Below are positions 1 to 10,700 of a stretch of 64,000 bases of DNA, piece after piece. The DNA lies in contig NC_135172.1 in NCBI RefSeq assembly GCF_041146795.1, positions 43,712,623-43,776,622 on the forward strand, in the 5' to 3' direction. Under the pieces are notes generated by a model. That model searched no databases. It was not told the DNA's origin and saw only the letters and a list, made by a program, of their open reading frames with translations. The first letter of the stretch is position 1. The number at the start of each line of letters is the position of its first letter. Source of the DNA: Maylandia zebra. Its lineage: Eukaryota; Chordata; Actinopteri; Cichliformes; Cichlidae. Position numbers and translations under genes: made by a program.

Positions 1-217
1 TTCCTCGTCTGCGTCTCTCTGCTTCTCATCCCGTTGTCATATGCTCCCAGGTCTGTTATTTTTAGTTCTCCCAGTTTAGGTGTCTTTAGTTATTTGTTAT
101 GCCCCACTGTTTGTTTGCCACTACACCTCTGTAAATAAAACCACCGGTATCTCATCCACTGCCTGCATCTTGGGTCCTTCTTCCAACTCCACACGGCTCG
201 CTTCGGCAGCCGTGACA
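1..217 (+). repeat. 5' LTR, 3' portion
   Basis: Matches 3510-3726 without difference by eye and ends with CCGTGACA. It contains AATAAA near 135-140, the probable polyadenylation signal of the element. The window begins inside the LTR, so the 5' target-site duplication cannot be seen; five bases upstream of the missing LTR start should read GTGAA if the element has a 5-bp duplication matching 3727-3731. Confidence 0.85.
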
Positions 218-233
218 GTACGAACCGTCCACT

Positions 234-3077
234 ATGGACCCAGCAGCAGTCAACCCGCCCGAGGAGCTCCGGGAGGACATTATTTACTCAGTAGACAAAT
301 TAATTAACTTATGGCTGGAGCATGAGGGGAGAGAATTCCGACAAGGCATAGCTGTTCGGCTACAGCGCTTACTTTCTGGTCTCCCCTGGTTGCTCAGCTC
401 ACTTCACCCGCTCACACAGAATTTTGTTCTGAACGAGCTTCATCTTCTCCCCCTTGCTACCACCCACCCTGCAACTCATGCTTCACTCCCTGACCCGACG
501 GAGAGCGTCCTGCCCGGCCCGTCGGTCCAGCCTTCAAATGGGAAACAGCACTCGCGCCGTCGACGCCCCTCGCCACAGTCGGACCCCAGGATATCAGAGC
601 GGCCGACTGTGGTGAGTAAAAAGGATAACAGCTCCAATTTGAACTTTGAGAGTTTTTCTTCTGGGGTTGTTCGGGGTGTGTCAGTGGGAGCTAATTCGCT
701 AAGCCTACCTACCTTCGTGGTAACCGATCTCTCCCAGGTTGGCATTTTTAAGACTTCAGTGAAAGCAAAGGGCTGTTCTTCTGTTTCTTCTGAACCTGTT
801 AAACCCGTGTCAGCTAACCCAGGGTCTGCTAAAACTGTGGCATATATCCCAGAGACAATTAACACCAGCTCTGATAATACCAGGACTGTTTATTCATTTG
901 AACTGCAACCTGAAGCTCAGTTAGCCGCCCGGCCTGAAGCTCAGTTAGCCGCCCGGCCTGAAGCTCAGTTAGCCGCCCGGCCTGAAGCTCAGTTAGCCGC
1001 CCGGCCTGAAGCTCAGTCTCCAACTTCACCACCGTTGTCATCACAACCATTATGTCCGTCACCTTCAGTTCAGCCTCCTGTTCGGCAGCCACCAGCCCTG
1101 CATCCTGTGTCAGTTGCTCCACCTGTAAAACAATACAAGTCAATTCTACCCGAAAGACACTGTTCCTCGCCCATCCATTCCAAGCAGAGAGACAAATCTA
1201 ATAATAATGTCAACAGTCCTCAAAGGCTGGCCGGTTCTGAGACTGAGATGCACTCCAGGGCCTCCCCAGAGGCTGGGTTTCAGCCCCCATCAGACTCTGG
1301 ACCCCTGGAGTTTAAGAAGCCAGCTGAGGACTGCACCCGGCTGTCGCTGCCTGAGCAGGGTCAATGCTCTGCGCAGCTGCAGGCCGCTATGTGTTTGCCA
1401 GAGGCCCGTGTGCCTGCTGGTCCTGTCCTGTGCCTGCCAGAAGCCCGTGTGCCTGCTGGTCCTGTCCTGTGCCTGCCAGAGGCCCGTGTGCCTGCTGGTC
1501 CTGATCTGTTCCTGCCAGAGGTCCCCGCGCCTGCTGGTTTTGTCCTGTGCGTTCCAGGGGCCCCTGTGCCCACTGTTCCTGAGACTGTTCTCGCTGGAGG
1601 GTCCGAGGAGCCCGCCCAGCTTCCTGCCTCGTCAGCTGGAGGGTCCGAGGAGCCCGCCCAGCTTCCTGCCTCGTCAGCTGGAGGGCCCGAGGAGCCCGTC
1701 CAGCCACCAGCTGCTCCACCAGCAGCCTCATCCACGCTTGCAGCAGCAGTTTCATCCATGCTGCCGCCTGCTGCAGCGCCTTCGTCTGCTGCATCCTCGC
1801 CTGGTCCAGCTTCAGCATCATCCTCGCCTGGTCCAGCTTCAGCATCCTCGCCAGCTGCTTCGCCTGGCCCAGCTTCAGCATCATCCTCGCCAGCTGCTTC
1901 GCCTGGCCCAGCTTCAGCATCATCCTCGCCAGCTGCTTCGCCTGGCCCAGCTTCAGCATCATCCTCGCCAGCTGCTTCGCCTGGCCCAGCTTCAGCATCA
2001 TCCTCGCCAGCTGCTTCGCCTGGCCCAGCTTCAGCATCATCCTCCCCAGCTGCTTCGCCTGGCCCAGCTTCAGCATCATCCTCGCCCGGCCCAGCTTCAG
2101 CATCCTCATCAGCTGCTTCGCCTGGCCCAGCTTCAGCATCATCCTCGCCCGGCCCAGCTTCAGCATCCTCAACAGCTGCTTCGCCCGGTCCAGCCTCGCC
2201 TGGTCCAGCCTCCGCGTCTTCATCCTCATCAGCCTCGCCTGGTCCAGCCTCCGCGTCTTCATCCTCATCAGCCTCGCCTGGTCCAGCCTCCGCGTCTTCA
2301 TTCTCGTCTGCAGTGGCCTCCTCTTCAGCTTCCCCACCTTCGTTTGGCCCAGCCTCTGCATCAGCTTCGCCTGGTTCAGCCTCCGCATTCGCTTCAGCGT
2401 CGCCTGGCCCAGCTTCGGCTTCAGCCTCTGCCTCGTCTGGTCCAACCTCCGCTTCGCCTGGTGCTGCAGGGGCCACGCAGCCTTCGGGTCCCCTACTACC
2501 ACCTCCACATCGTCGGTCATCTGCCAGGCCGCTTGTTGGGCATCATCACCACCGTGGCCGCCCTCCGGACTTCTGTTGCCACCCCCGCCTTCTGAGTGGA
2601 CGACCTCCTACATGCCGCCACTGCCCTCCGCGTGGCCGGCCCCCAGACCTGCAGTCGCGCCGCCGTTGCCGTCCGCACGGTCGGCCCTTGGACCTGCTTC
2701 CGCGCCGCCGTTGCCGTCCGCACGGTCGGCCCCCGGACCTGCCCCCGCGCCGCCGTTGCCGTCCTCACGGTCGGCCCCCGGACCTGCCCCCGCGCCGCCG
2801 TTGCCGTCCGCACGGTCGGCCCCCGGAACTGCCCCCGCGCCGCCGTTGCCGTCCGCACGGTCGGCCCCCGGAACTGTACTGTTTTGGCCTCCTGCGCTGT
2901 CGGCCCCCTGAACTTGGCCATCTGGGCCTTTTTGGACTCTGTCCCTCCGTCCTGGGCCCCCTCCGCCCGCCCTGGTCGGGTCGTTTTCTGTTTTGGTTTT
3001 TGTCTGTTTTTGTGTTTCTGCTGGGCTGTCTGGAGCCAGCCCTTGAGGGGGGGGGGGGGGTACTGTCATGGTCCTGA
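234..3077 (+). CDS. Repeat-rich gag-like ORF of the LTR element (947 aa)
   Basis: This ORF starts 17 bases after the 5' LTR and ends just inside the 3' LTR, so it fills the internal region. Residues 1 to about 85 are an ordinary-looking, partly helical region that could be a gag-like head (inference). The rest is low complexity and built of tandem coding repeats with periods divisible by three: 24 bp (PEAQLAAR), 39 bp (PEARVPAGP type), 42 bp (GGSEEPAQLPASS), 39 bp Ala/Ser/Pro units and five 45-bp Arg/Pro units. Because of these repeats, alternative and antisense frames also stay open; the frame beginning at the first ATG after the LTR is preferred. No zinc knuckle, protease or polymerase motif is visible. 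A real product is plausible but unproven. Confidence 0.55.
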   Translation: MDPAAVNPPEELREDIIYSVDKLINLWLEHEGREFRQGIAVRLQRLLSGLPWLLSSLHPLTQNFVLNELHLLPLATTHPATHASLPDPTESVLPGPSVQPSNGKQHSRRRRPSPQSDPRISERPTVVSKKDNSSNLNFESFSSGVVRGVSVGANSLSLPTFVVTDLSQVGIFKTSVKAKGCSSVSSEPVKPVSANPGSAKTVAYIPETINTSSDNTRTVYSFELQPEAQLAARPEAQLAARPEAQLAARPEAQLAARPEAQSPTSPPLSSQPLCPSPSVQPPVRQPPALHPVSVAPPVKQYKSILPERHCSSPIHSKQRDKSNNNVNSPQRLAGSETEMHSRASPEAGFQPPSDSGPLEFKKPAEDCTRLSLPEQGQCSAQLQAAMCLPEARVPAGPVLCLPEARVPAGPVLCLPEARVPAGPDLFLPEVPAPAGFVLCVPGAPVPTVPETVLAGGSEEPAQLPASSAGGSEEPAQLPASSAGGPEEPVQPPAAPPAASSTLAAAVSSMLPPAAAPSSAASSPGPASASSSPGPASASSPAASPGPASASSSPAASPGPASASSSPAASPGPASASSSPAASPGPASASSSPAASPGPASASSSPAASPGPASASSSPGPASASSSAASPGPASASSSPGPASASSTAASPGPASPGPASASSSSSASPGPASASSSSSASPGPASASSFSSAVASSSASPPSFGPASASASPGSASAFASASPGPASASASASSGPTSASPGAAGATQPSGPLLPPPHRRSSARPLVGHHHHRGRPPDFCCHPRLLSGRPPTCRHCPPRGRPPDLQSRRRCRPHGRPLDLLPRRRCRPHGRPPDLPPRRRCRPHGRPPDLPPRRRCRPHGRPPELPPRRRCRPHGRPPELYCFGLLRCRPPELGHLGLFGLCPSVLGPLRPPWSGRFLFWFLSVFVFLLGCLEPALEGGGGVLSWS
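909..1016 (+). repeat. 24-bp coding tandem repeat, 4.5 copies
   Basis: Units begin at 909, 933, 957, 981 and a partial one at 1005, each encoding PEAQLAAR. Copies are nearly identical, suggesting recent slippage. Confidence 0.9.
1389..1710 (+). repeat. 39-bp and 42-bp coding tandem repeats
   Basis: About four decaying 39-bp units (PEARVPAGP type) run from 1389 to about 1551. Units of 42 bp encoding AGGSEEPAQLPASS begin at 1593, 1635 and 1677, the last one partial. All keep the main frame. Confidence 0.8.
1789..2330 (+). repeat. 39-bp Ala/Ser/Pro coding minisatellite
   Basis: Roughly a dozen 39-bp units encode SPAASPGPASASS variants. Unit length is a multiple of three and no stop occurs in the main frame. 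Confidence 0.85.
2656..2880 (+). repeat. 45-bp coding tandem repeat, 5 copies
   Basis: Units start at 2656, 2701, 2746, 2791 and 2836. Each encodes a 15-residue Arg/Pro/His unit of the RRRCRPHGRPPDLP type. Very GC rich. Confidence 0.85.
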
Positions 3078-3726
3078 GTCTGAGGACTCAGTGTTTTGTG
3101 TTTCTTTATGCTTTTGTTCATTCCGAGTGTGTATTCTGTTGTGATTTTGCCATTTGTTAGGTTTCTGTTCTTTGCCTGCCTGCTCCCACTTCTCTGTGTT
3201 CCCTCTGTCTGTCCATGGTGTTATTGTGTCTGCTCATGAGTCTGCCTGTCAAGTTCAGTGTCCTGTCTGGTTCTCTGTGTCTGTTAGTTTCCTGTTTTAT
3301 TCTGAAGGTTCATGTCTGATGTGAGTGTGTTCAGTTTACATTTCCCCTGTCCCGTCAGCTCTGATTTCTCCCAGCTGTGTTGCCCTCCTGTCTCTCATCC
3401 CCTGATTACTGGTGTGTGTATTTAAGCCCTGTGTGTTCTCCTGCCTGTTGCCGCTTCGTCTGTGTTACTTCGTGTCAGTCTGCGTTACCCTGTGTTCCAC
3501 AGTGTCCTGTTCCTCGTCTGCGTCTCTCTGCTTCTCATCCCGTTGTCATATGCTCCCAGGTCTGTTATTTTTAGTTCTCCCAGTTTAGGTGTCTTTAGTT
3601 ATTTGTTATGCCCCACTGTTTGTTTGCCACTACACCTCTGTAAATAAAACCACCGGTATCTCATCCACTGCCTGCATCTTGGGTCCTTCTTCCAACTCCA
3701 CACGGCTCGCTTCGGCAGCCGTGACA
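3064..3726 (+). repeat. 3' LTR, complete (663 bp)
   Basis: Bounded by TGTCATGG and GTGACA. A TATTTAAG box at 3419-3426 is a likely core promoter and AATAAA near 3644-3649 a likely polyadenylation signal, giving a U3-R-U5 order. The last 217 bases match the window start. Confidence 0.85.
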
Positions 3727-4081
3727 GTGAAGACTTTTTCAGTACAGGGTGAAGTTTGTGGTTCAGGTTTTAGCAGCTCTGCAAGTGGAAGGTTTGAATC
3801 CTGTTTTAAGGACTGATGTAAATTTCTTGCCGATGGGCATTGTTCCCTCTAAGCTGCGCGCGTGCGGAATTGCGCACTGCTGGCACGGTCTCTGCGTTGC
3901 GCACAGAAAATCTGCGTTGCGCACAAAAAAGAAAAAATCTAACCTGAATTGAAATTAAAATGAATACTTTAACAATCATGTTTTGCAGTGTTAGTCAGTG
4001 ACTGACTGCTCCTGTATGGGATTAGAACGATGCCACCTTATCCCGTAGTCCAGCCAATGATGCGATTCACATTCATATATA
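3727..4081. other. Intergenic, unclassified repeat
   Basis: No gene is seen. Bases 3840-3930 contain a GC-rich stretch in which the phrase CTGCGTTGCGCAC recurs, typical of an interspersed element. It ends at the TA dinucleotide target of the Tc1 element. Confidence 0.4.
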
Positions 4082-4107
4082 CAGTGGGGCAAAAAAGTAT
4101 TTAGTCA

Positions 4108-4236
4108 AATTCAAATCAAATTCAAATTTTATTTGTCACGTACACAGTCATACACAGTACGATATGTAGTGAAATGCTTGGACAACTGCTCGTGACCTAA
4201 AGAAAACAAAAAAGGAAAAGGCTATGAATAAGAATA
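4108..4236. mobile_element. Short retroelement inserted in the Tc1 left TIR
   Basis: AGTCA is duplicated at 4103-4107 and 4237-4241, bracketing a sequence absent from the right inverted repeat. The insert is closely similar to 6655-6783, so both are copies of one family, probably a SINE or a truncated LINE tail. Confidence 0.75.
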
Positions 4237-4430
4237 AGTCAGCCACCGATTGTGCAAGTTCCCCCACTTAAAATGATGACAGAGGTCAGTAATTTGCACC
4301 AGAGGTACACTTCAACTGTGAGAGACAGAATGTGAAAAAAAATCCATGAATCCACATGGTAGGATTTGTAAAGAATTTATTGGTAAATCAGGGTGGAAAA
4401 TAAGTATTTGGTCAATAACAAAAATACAAC

Positions 4431-5454
4431 TCAATACTTTGTAACACAACCTTTGTTGGCAATAACAGAGGTCAAACGTTTACTATAGGTCTTTACCAGG
4501 TTTGCACACACAGTAGCTGGTATTTTGGCCCATTCCTCCATGCAGATCTTCTCGAGAGCAGTGATGTTTTGGGGCTGTCGCCGAGCAACACGGGCTTTCA
4601 ACTCCCGCCACAGATTTTCTATGGGGTTGAGGTCTGGAGACTGGCTAGGCCACTCCAGGACTTTCAAATGCTTCTTACGGAGCCACTCCTTTGTTGCCCG
4701 GGCGGTGTGTTTTGGATCATTGTCATGTTGGAAGACCCAGCCTCGTTTCATCTTCAAAGTTCTCACTGATGGAAGGAGGTTTTGGCTCAAAATCTCTCGA
4801 TACATGGCCCCATTCATTCTGTCCTTAACACGGATCAGTCGTCCTGTCCCCTTGGCAGAAAAACAGCCCCATAGCATGATGTTTCCACCCCCATGCTTCA
4901 CAGTAGGTATGGTGTTCTTGGGATGCAACTCAGTATTCTTCTTCCTCCAAACACGACGAGTTGAGTTTATACCAAAAAGTTCTACTTTGGTTTCATCTGA
5001 CCACATGACATTCTCCCAATCCTCTGCTGTATCATCCATGTGCTCTCTGGCAAACTTCAGACGGGCCTGGACATGCACTGGCTTCAGCAGCGGAACACGT
5101 CTGGCACTGCAGGATTTGACTCCCTGCCGTTGTAGTGTGTTACTGATGGTGACCTTTGTTACTTTGGTCCCAGCTCTCTGCAGGTCATTCACCAGGTCCC
5201 CCCGTGTGGTTCTGGGATCTTTGCTCACCGTTCTCATGATCATTTTGACCCCACGGGATGAGATCTTGTGTGGAGCCCCAGATCGAGGGAGATTATCAGT
5301 GGTCTTGTATGTCTTCCATTTTCTGATGATTGCTCCCACAGTTGATTTTTTTCACACCAAGCTGCTTGCCTATTGTAGATTCACTCTTCCCAGTCTGGTG
5401 CAGGTCTACAATACTTTTCCTGGTGTCCTTCGAAAGCTCTTTGGTCTTGGCCAT
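4431..5454 (-). pseudogene. Tc1 transposase, one-base frameshift
   Basis: The DD34E transposase would cut and paste the element at TA sites. Reading minus from an ATG at 5454, the first 34 codons give the N-terminal helix-turn-helix start. A run of seven A (plus-strand T at 5346-5352), where six would keep frame, then shifts the reading frame. From about 5339 to 4431 the frame is open for 302 residues, with WSDET (first catalytic Asp), [11 protein letters not shown] (second Asp) and [11 protein letters not shown] (Glu). Total length without the extra base is 340 codons, the normal Tc1 size. No other lesion was seen, so the copy is young. Confidence 0.92.
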
Positions 5455-5818
5455 GGCGGAGTTTGGAGTCTGACTGTTTGAGGCTGTGGACAGGTGTCTT
5501 TTATACAGATGATGAGTTCAAACAGGTGCCATTCATACAGGTAACGAGTGGGGGACAGAAAAGCTTCTTACAGAGACGTTACAGGTCTGTGAGAGCCAGA
5601 GATTTTCCTTGTTTGAGGTGACCAAATACTTATTTTCCACCCTGATTTACGAATAAATTCTTTACAAATCCTACCATGTGGATTCATGGATTGTTTTTTC
5701 ACATTCTGTCTCTCACAGTTGAAGTGTACCTCTGGTGCAAATTACTGACCTCTGTCATCATTTTAGGTGGGGGAACTTGCACAATCGGTGGCTGACTAAA
5801 TACTTTTTTGCCCCACTG

Positions 5819-6650
5819 TACGCAGTAGTGATGTGTCGGTTGCGAACGAAATGTGTCAGAGCCGGATCTTTGACGTGAACGACGGGAGCCGGTGTTGTGC
5901 TTTGCGCTGGGCAGAGGGGGGAGGGGCGGTAGTTACAGTCAGTACCACAGGAACAGAGCGGGAGGGAGAGAGAGAGAGAGCCAGGGACAACAACGTCACA
6001 TTAGAAAGGTATAGTAATCATCCACAATTATTTTCAGTTGCAGATGATGGGATTTCCGACTCTTTTTAGAGAACCGGCTCTTCAGGTTGTTTTGTTGCTT
6101 TAATTAATTTATTATTAACAATAATATAAAATTATGCACAAAAGGAATTATAATGTAAAAAAAAAAAAGAAGTCTGTTGTATTTATATATGTTTATATAT
6201 AAATATATGCGGTGGTCCCTAGAGACAAAACACGTTCAAACTGCAAAACACATTTCTAGCATGAACTGAACTTCCAAAGCAGAGCTACTAGATCACTTAA
6301 ATTACACAATTGAAAGCATGAAAGCACATGTGTATTGTTTGTGTATTTATACACAAGCACCCATATATATTCAAATAAGTTTAAAAAAAAAAGTTAATTT
6401 ACCTGTTACTACCACACACCAAATCTGGTTGTTGGTACTTGCTGGCTTGTGTAGCCACGAGGTAACAAAAGCTCAACACTGCCCCCTAGCATCCTGGAGC
6501 ACTGCTGTTGTGTTTTGTACGTGCTTCTGAGTTGCTGATGGGTTCCTGTTGTCTAAAGGTTGTTGCTCCTCACAGATCACAGTGTTTTCAGCCTTTGGTC
6601 AGTTTTTGCTGTCAGAACTTTCTTGATGTGATAGATGTGCAGCTGCAAAC
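5819..6650. other. Intergenic repeats, unclassified
   Basis: No gene. Bases 5825-6080 resemble a hAT-type terminal region (GAGCCGG and GAACCGGCTCTT phrases) with a short (GA)n near 5965. Bases 6200-6300 resemble another common fish interspersed repeat. Element ends were not resolved. Confidence 0.35.
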
Positions 6651-7170
6651 AAAAATTCAAAATTCAAATTCAAATTTTATTTGTCACGTACACAGTCATA
6701 CACAGTACGATATGCAGTGAAATGCTTGGACAACTGCTCGTGACCTAAAGAAAACAAAAAAGGAAAAGGCTATGAATAAGATGGGAAATAAATATGAAAA
6801 ATTAAAAAGGGAAATAAATATGAAAAATTAAAAAGGGTAAATTTTACTAGGAAGGAATAAAATATAAATTAAGGTTAAAAAGGAAATAACTGTACAACAC
6901 AAATTAGAATGAAGGGTAAATTTAACTGGGAAAGAATAAGATAAAATATATAAATTAAAGTTGAAAATAAAATAACTGTACAACAAAATACACAATATAG
7001 AACTATATAAGAATGTATGAAGAAATATAAATAAATATATACACAATAACAGCAGCTGTACAAATATTAACTGGAAATGAAGAATATAATGTCCAGTGTT
7101 GTGCAATCCACATTATGTCTTCTGCAGTGCAAATATGCTTAAAGTGATTTAAGTGATGAAGTGAAAACAA
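6650..7170. repeat. Interspersed repeat, longer copy of the 4108-4236 family
   Basis: Bases 6655-6783 match 4108-4236 almost base for base. The copy continues through AT-rich sequence with internal duplications (AAATATGAAAAATTAAAAAG occurs twice near 6790-6830). Probably the tail of a retroelement. Confidence 0.6.
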
Positions 7171-7747
7171 TGTCCAGAATGTCCAGTGTGTGTGTAAGAA
7201 CTGTATGTGTGGGTCAGTACTGTGTGGTGGTGTGATTGAGAGACCGAATCGTGCTGCTGTAAACGATTGTGTACTTTATTCTTTCCATACGTGCCAGTGC
7301 AACTCCGACTCAGTTTGATCGTCTGTCTCTGAACATTTACAGTTTTTATCAAATGAAAGGAAACAGGAAACACAGTGCAGTGAACGCTCTGCACAAGAAC
7401 AACATTCAGTTTATTTCTGTAATGTGAACGTTATTTTTCCTCTCATTAACATGATACTGTCATAAGTACATTAATTAATAACATAATGTTGATAAACTGT
7501 GGTTGTAGAAGTCTGTACAGTCTCTAAGAATAACGCTGCTTGTTGCTGTTATTATTGATCCCTTATTGATATGTGATGGTCAGTCCTACAACTACAGCAG
7601 ATACCTCGTATTATCTGCACTCAGATGGAGCAGATCAACACATCAGACACGACCTCTGCAGCTCTCAGCTGATGTGCACATGAATGATTGTGTTTCCTCT
7701 GCAGGTGAAGGTAGAAAGTGTGTGTGAGCTGATTTGGATTGAGCAGC

Positions 7748-10700
7748 ATGGATCAGTGTGAGGACAGAGAGGAGGGAGCCCCTCCCTCTAAAAGAGCCAT
7801 TGAGAGCCAGACCAAAGCTCAGAGGTGAGATGACCATCTCTAACTGTCCATGACTCCATGTCACAGCTCAGCACTCACATCTCTGCTCCATCATTATTCA
7901 CAGGAACCCACCTGGACCTCCACCCAGAGAGCGTGACAAGTCTAAAAGCCCTCCCATAGAAGACCTGCCTGTGTCTGCTGCAGAGAGGTGAGCTGTTAGT
8001 AACATGAACTCTGTGCTGTCAGTTTGTTGTCTGCTGTAAGTGATGATGATCTTTTTGCTTCGTGGTTTTTAAAATGATCTAAAATGTCTCAAAGGACACA
8101 CAGGCTCAGCTGTAACTGTCATTTTTATCTGGTTTGAAGCCACATTTTGACAGAATTGGCTGTTTTTAACTATTTATTTTAAGAAGTTGTGGAAATTTAG
8201 ACATCAGACATCTGGATCCTGAACTGTTATAGAAACAAATGCTAGCAGTGGGTAGTTTGACTTTAGCCTCGTGGCTAAACTGACCAAAACCAGCATGCCC
8301 ACTGCCAACACTAGTTTGGAGTTTCCTTCTGCTCATGCTCAGCCTGCAATCCAGTTTGTCTTTAGGACGATGAAGGTATCCTAATCTTCATCAGCTTCTG
8401 TAGCTGCAAATTAAAAAAAATGTTTCCTCCCTAACAGGACCCATGGGAGTCCAGCTGGACTTGAAGCTGGACCCAGCTGTGTGTCCTTCAAGAGTGAGTG
8501 GTCTAGACGTCAGCCCATTGATTTTAAAGTCCAGCAGGTGTCTGCTGCAGAGAGGTGAGCAGCTAGTAACATCAACTCTTTGAGAGCTGATTTAACTGCT
8601 TGGTGTTGTTGAATGTTGTTATACCTCCTCGTTTATCTGTTTGTGTAAGGTTTGTGGTGGGAGTAAGAGGACTGGGTAGATCTGGTGCACTCTGTACATT
8701 TCCATTTGTTTTCTGTTAAAAACACTAAGTAAGCAGGTTGGTGCCACCTATGCAGTGTTTTTCATCTTATGAATATTAAGATTTTTCTGTGTTTTTGTTT
8801 CGTTTTTAAGAGTAGAGCTCTGCCAGGTTAGGGTTAGTAGGTCTGACATTCAGCTGCAAATCATTCCAGTGTGGGCTGAAGGCCATCACTCGATGAAGCC
8901 AACAGAACCACATCATCTGTGAAAACCAGAGAGGATATTCTGAGACCACCCAAGTGAAAGCCTCGTGGCAATTCTGAACAGAACCGGTGACAAAGGGCAG
9001 CCCTGACAGAGTCCATCACCCACTGGGAAAGAGTGCAACTTACTGGTCCTCCTTCTTAAAGATGGGAACCACCACAGTCTGTCAATCTAGAGACACTGCC
9101 CCTGATAACCACGCAACATTGTAGAGATGAGTCAACCAACACAGCGCTAGAACGTCCAGAGTCTTCAGGAACTCAGAACGAACCTCTCTTGAAGGTCTGC
9201 TGGAGGTGTTAGTTGAAGATCTCACGGATATATCGACAAAACATTGAGAAACTAAAAACTATAGAGCATCTCATTCATTTAAAAACAAAGTTTATTGTTT
9301 TAATTACAAGAAACCTTCCCACACTGTAACTGACTGACCCATTTTAAAACTAAATAAAGCAGGAGGCCCAAACCATTGCACATACTGGTTCTGTATAGCA
9401 CAAACGTTCTGCTACCAAATGACACCTGAGCATCCTGACTCAGGGTTTGAACGATTCATCCCATCGTCTGATCCAAACCATATTGTTAACGTTAGTACAG
9501 GAACCTCTCTGTGGTTTGTTTATGACAAAACTGTGAGATTTCAACCTCTTGGATATGAATGTGGTTGTTTACCAGGACACAGATGAGTCAGAGACAGTTA
9601 GCAGCTCTGTATTCGTGTCCAACACGATGATCCAAAAAATGGTGACGTTTGAGAGGCATAATTATCTACTTCAAGTATCCGGTCGTTAAGTGATGATGTG
9701 ATGAATCCTACTTCCGGGCCTAAAGTAGTCTGTGTTTAATATGGCTTTTGTGTTGTTAACATGTTTAATGTTTTGTATTTTCTTCTATTTAATCTCAAAA
9801 AGCTCCTAAAACAGTCAGTGATCCCTGTTGACCTCCCTCGGCTTTTATTACCGCTAATCATTTATTTAAGCTCAGTTTTTAAAACCTTAGGATGTAACTA
9901 CAGCCCAGCCCATGCAGCAGTATATGAACGACTAACCTCGTATTGTGGATGGATTATCTCAGTTGTTCTCCTGGCTGAAGTTTGGTCCTTTTACAGCCTC
10001 CTGCCATGCGATTACATTTGTTCCTGACCACCGAGAACACTCACGTTAACTTTTATCGAGTGGAAAAAAGGTTAGCTTGTTTATATTATGCTAACATAGC
10101 TGTGTCGCTAGCGGTCACATAGCACATCATTACATACCAGCTAGCCAAACTTCAGTAACCCTAAAAACGTCACTGCTGTTTAGTTTTCTGTCTTCATTTA
10201 TGTTGGAAGTGATAACAGAGCTGTACGTTTTAATTTGTTTCCAAAATCTCTCAGTCAGGACATGCTATATTGTATTTAGATAGAAGCTAGCGAGCTAACT
10301 CCCTGCTAACTTCTAACTTCATTAAATGTCATAAATTCCGTTTTCATGGATGCCTGGATGTTAAACTCAATTGTTACACCTGGTAGAGCAGAACGCTGAT
10401 CATTTTATTAAAGATGAAAGACTTTAGACAGTTTTTCAACTCTCAGTAATGCCATAGTGATCGTTTGATATATGGACCTGCAGCAGAGTTTAGGCCCAGA
10501 CACGGCTAGTGACGTCAGACTTAACGACCGGATGGTCGTTGAGCTGAGAGAGGAATTAATCATATCTTAGACGATTGATTGTTATTTAACTATTTCATTA
10601 TGTTTTCTTTACAACTGTCATCCAAAGAGAATTTGTTAGCAGCTGATGTTGGCTTTTAGTTGGGAAAATTAAAGTAATAAGAAACTAAGCTGAGCTGTTG

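Larger units (their letters stand above)
1..3726 (+). mobile_element. Non-autonomous LTR retrotransposon (5' end outside window)
   Basis: Two direct long terminal repeats bracket a single large ORF. Bases 1-217 match 3510-3726 without a difference by eye, at a constant offset of 3509, so 1-217 is the 3' part of the 5' LTR and 3064-3726 is the complete 3' LTR of 663 bp. The 3' LTR starts TGTCATGG and ends CCGTGACA, with short inverted ends TGTCA/TGACA. A run of 14 G at 3047-3060, three bases before the 3' LTR, is a good polypurine tract. No protease, reverse transcriptase, RNase H or integrase is present, so the element would have to be mobilised by another one. Identical LTRs suggest recent insertion. 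Superfamily not assigned; no convincing tRNA primer site was recognised just after base 217. Confidence 0.85.
4082..5818 (-). mobile_element. Tc1-like DNA transposon
   Basis: Terminal inverted repeats begin CAGTGGGGCAAAAAAGTATT on the left, and the right end reads as the exact complement. The element is flanked by TA at 4080-4081 and 5819-5820, the diagnostic Tc1/mariner target duplication. The right inverted repeat extends about 200 bp (about 5622-5818). The left one matches it but is interrupted by a 129-bp insertion at 4108-4236. The single transposase gene is on the minus strand. Confidence 0.95.

Noticed and set aside
218-234. Primer-binding site of the first LTR element
   Set aside because: The bases after the LTR do not start with the expected TGG and could not be matched with confidence to a tRNA 3' end.
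1361-2520. Long antisense ORFs (371 and 377 codons) and a 462-codon plus-strand ORF in a second frame
   Set aside because: They overlap the tandem-repeat part of the LTR element ORF. GC-rich repeats with periods divisible by three lack stops in most frames. None begins near an LTR boundary.
4525-5481. 318-codon plus-strand ORF
   Set aside because: Antisense shadow of the Tc1 transposase, a recurrent artefact in Tc1 elements.
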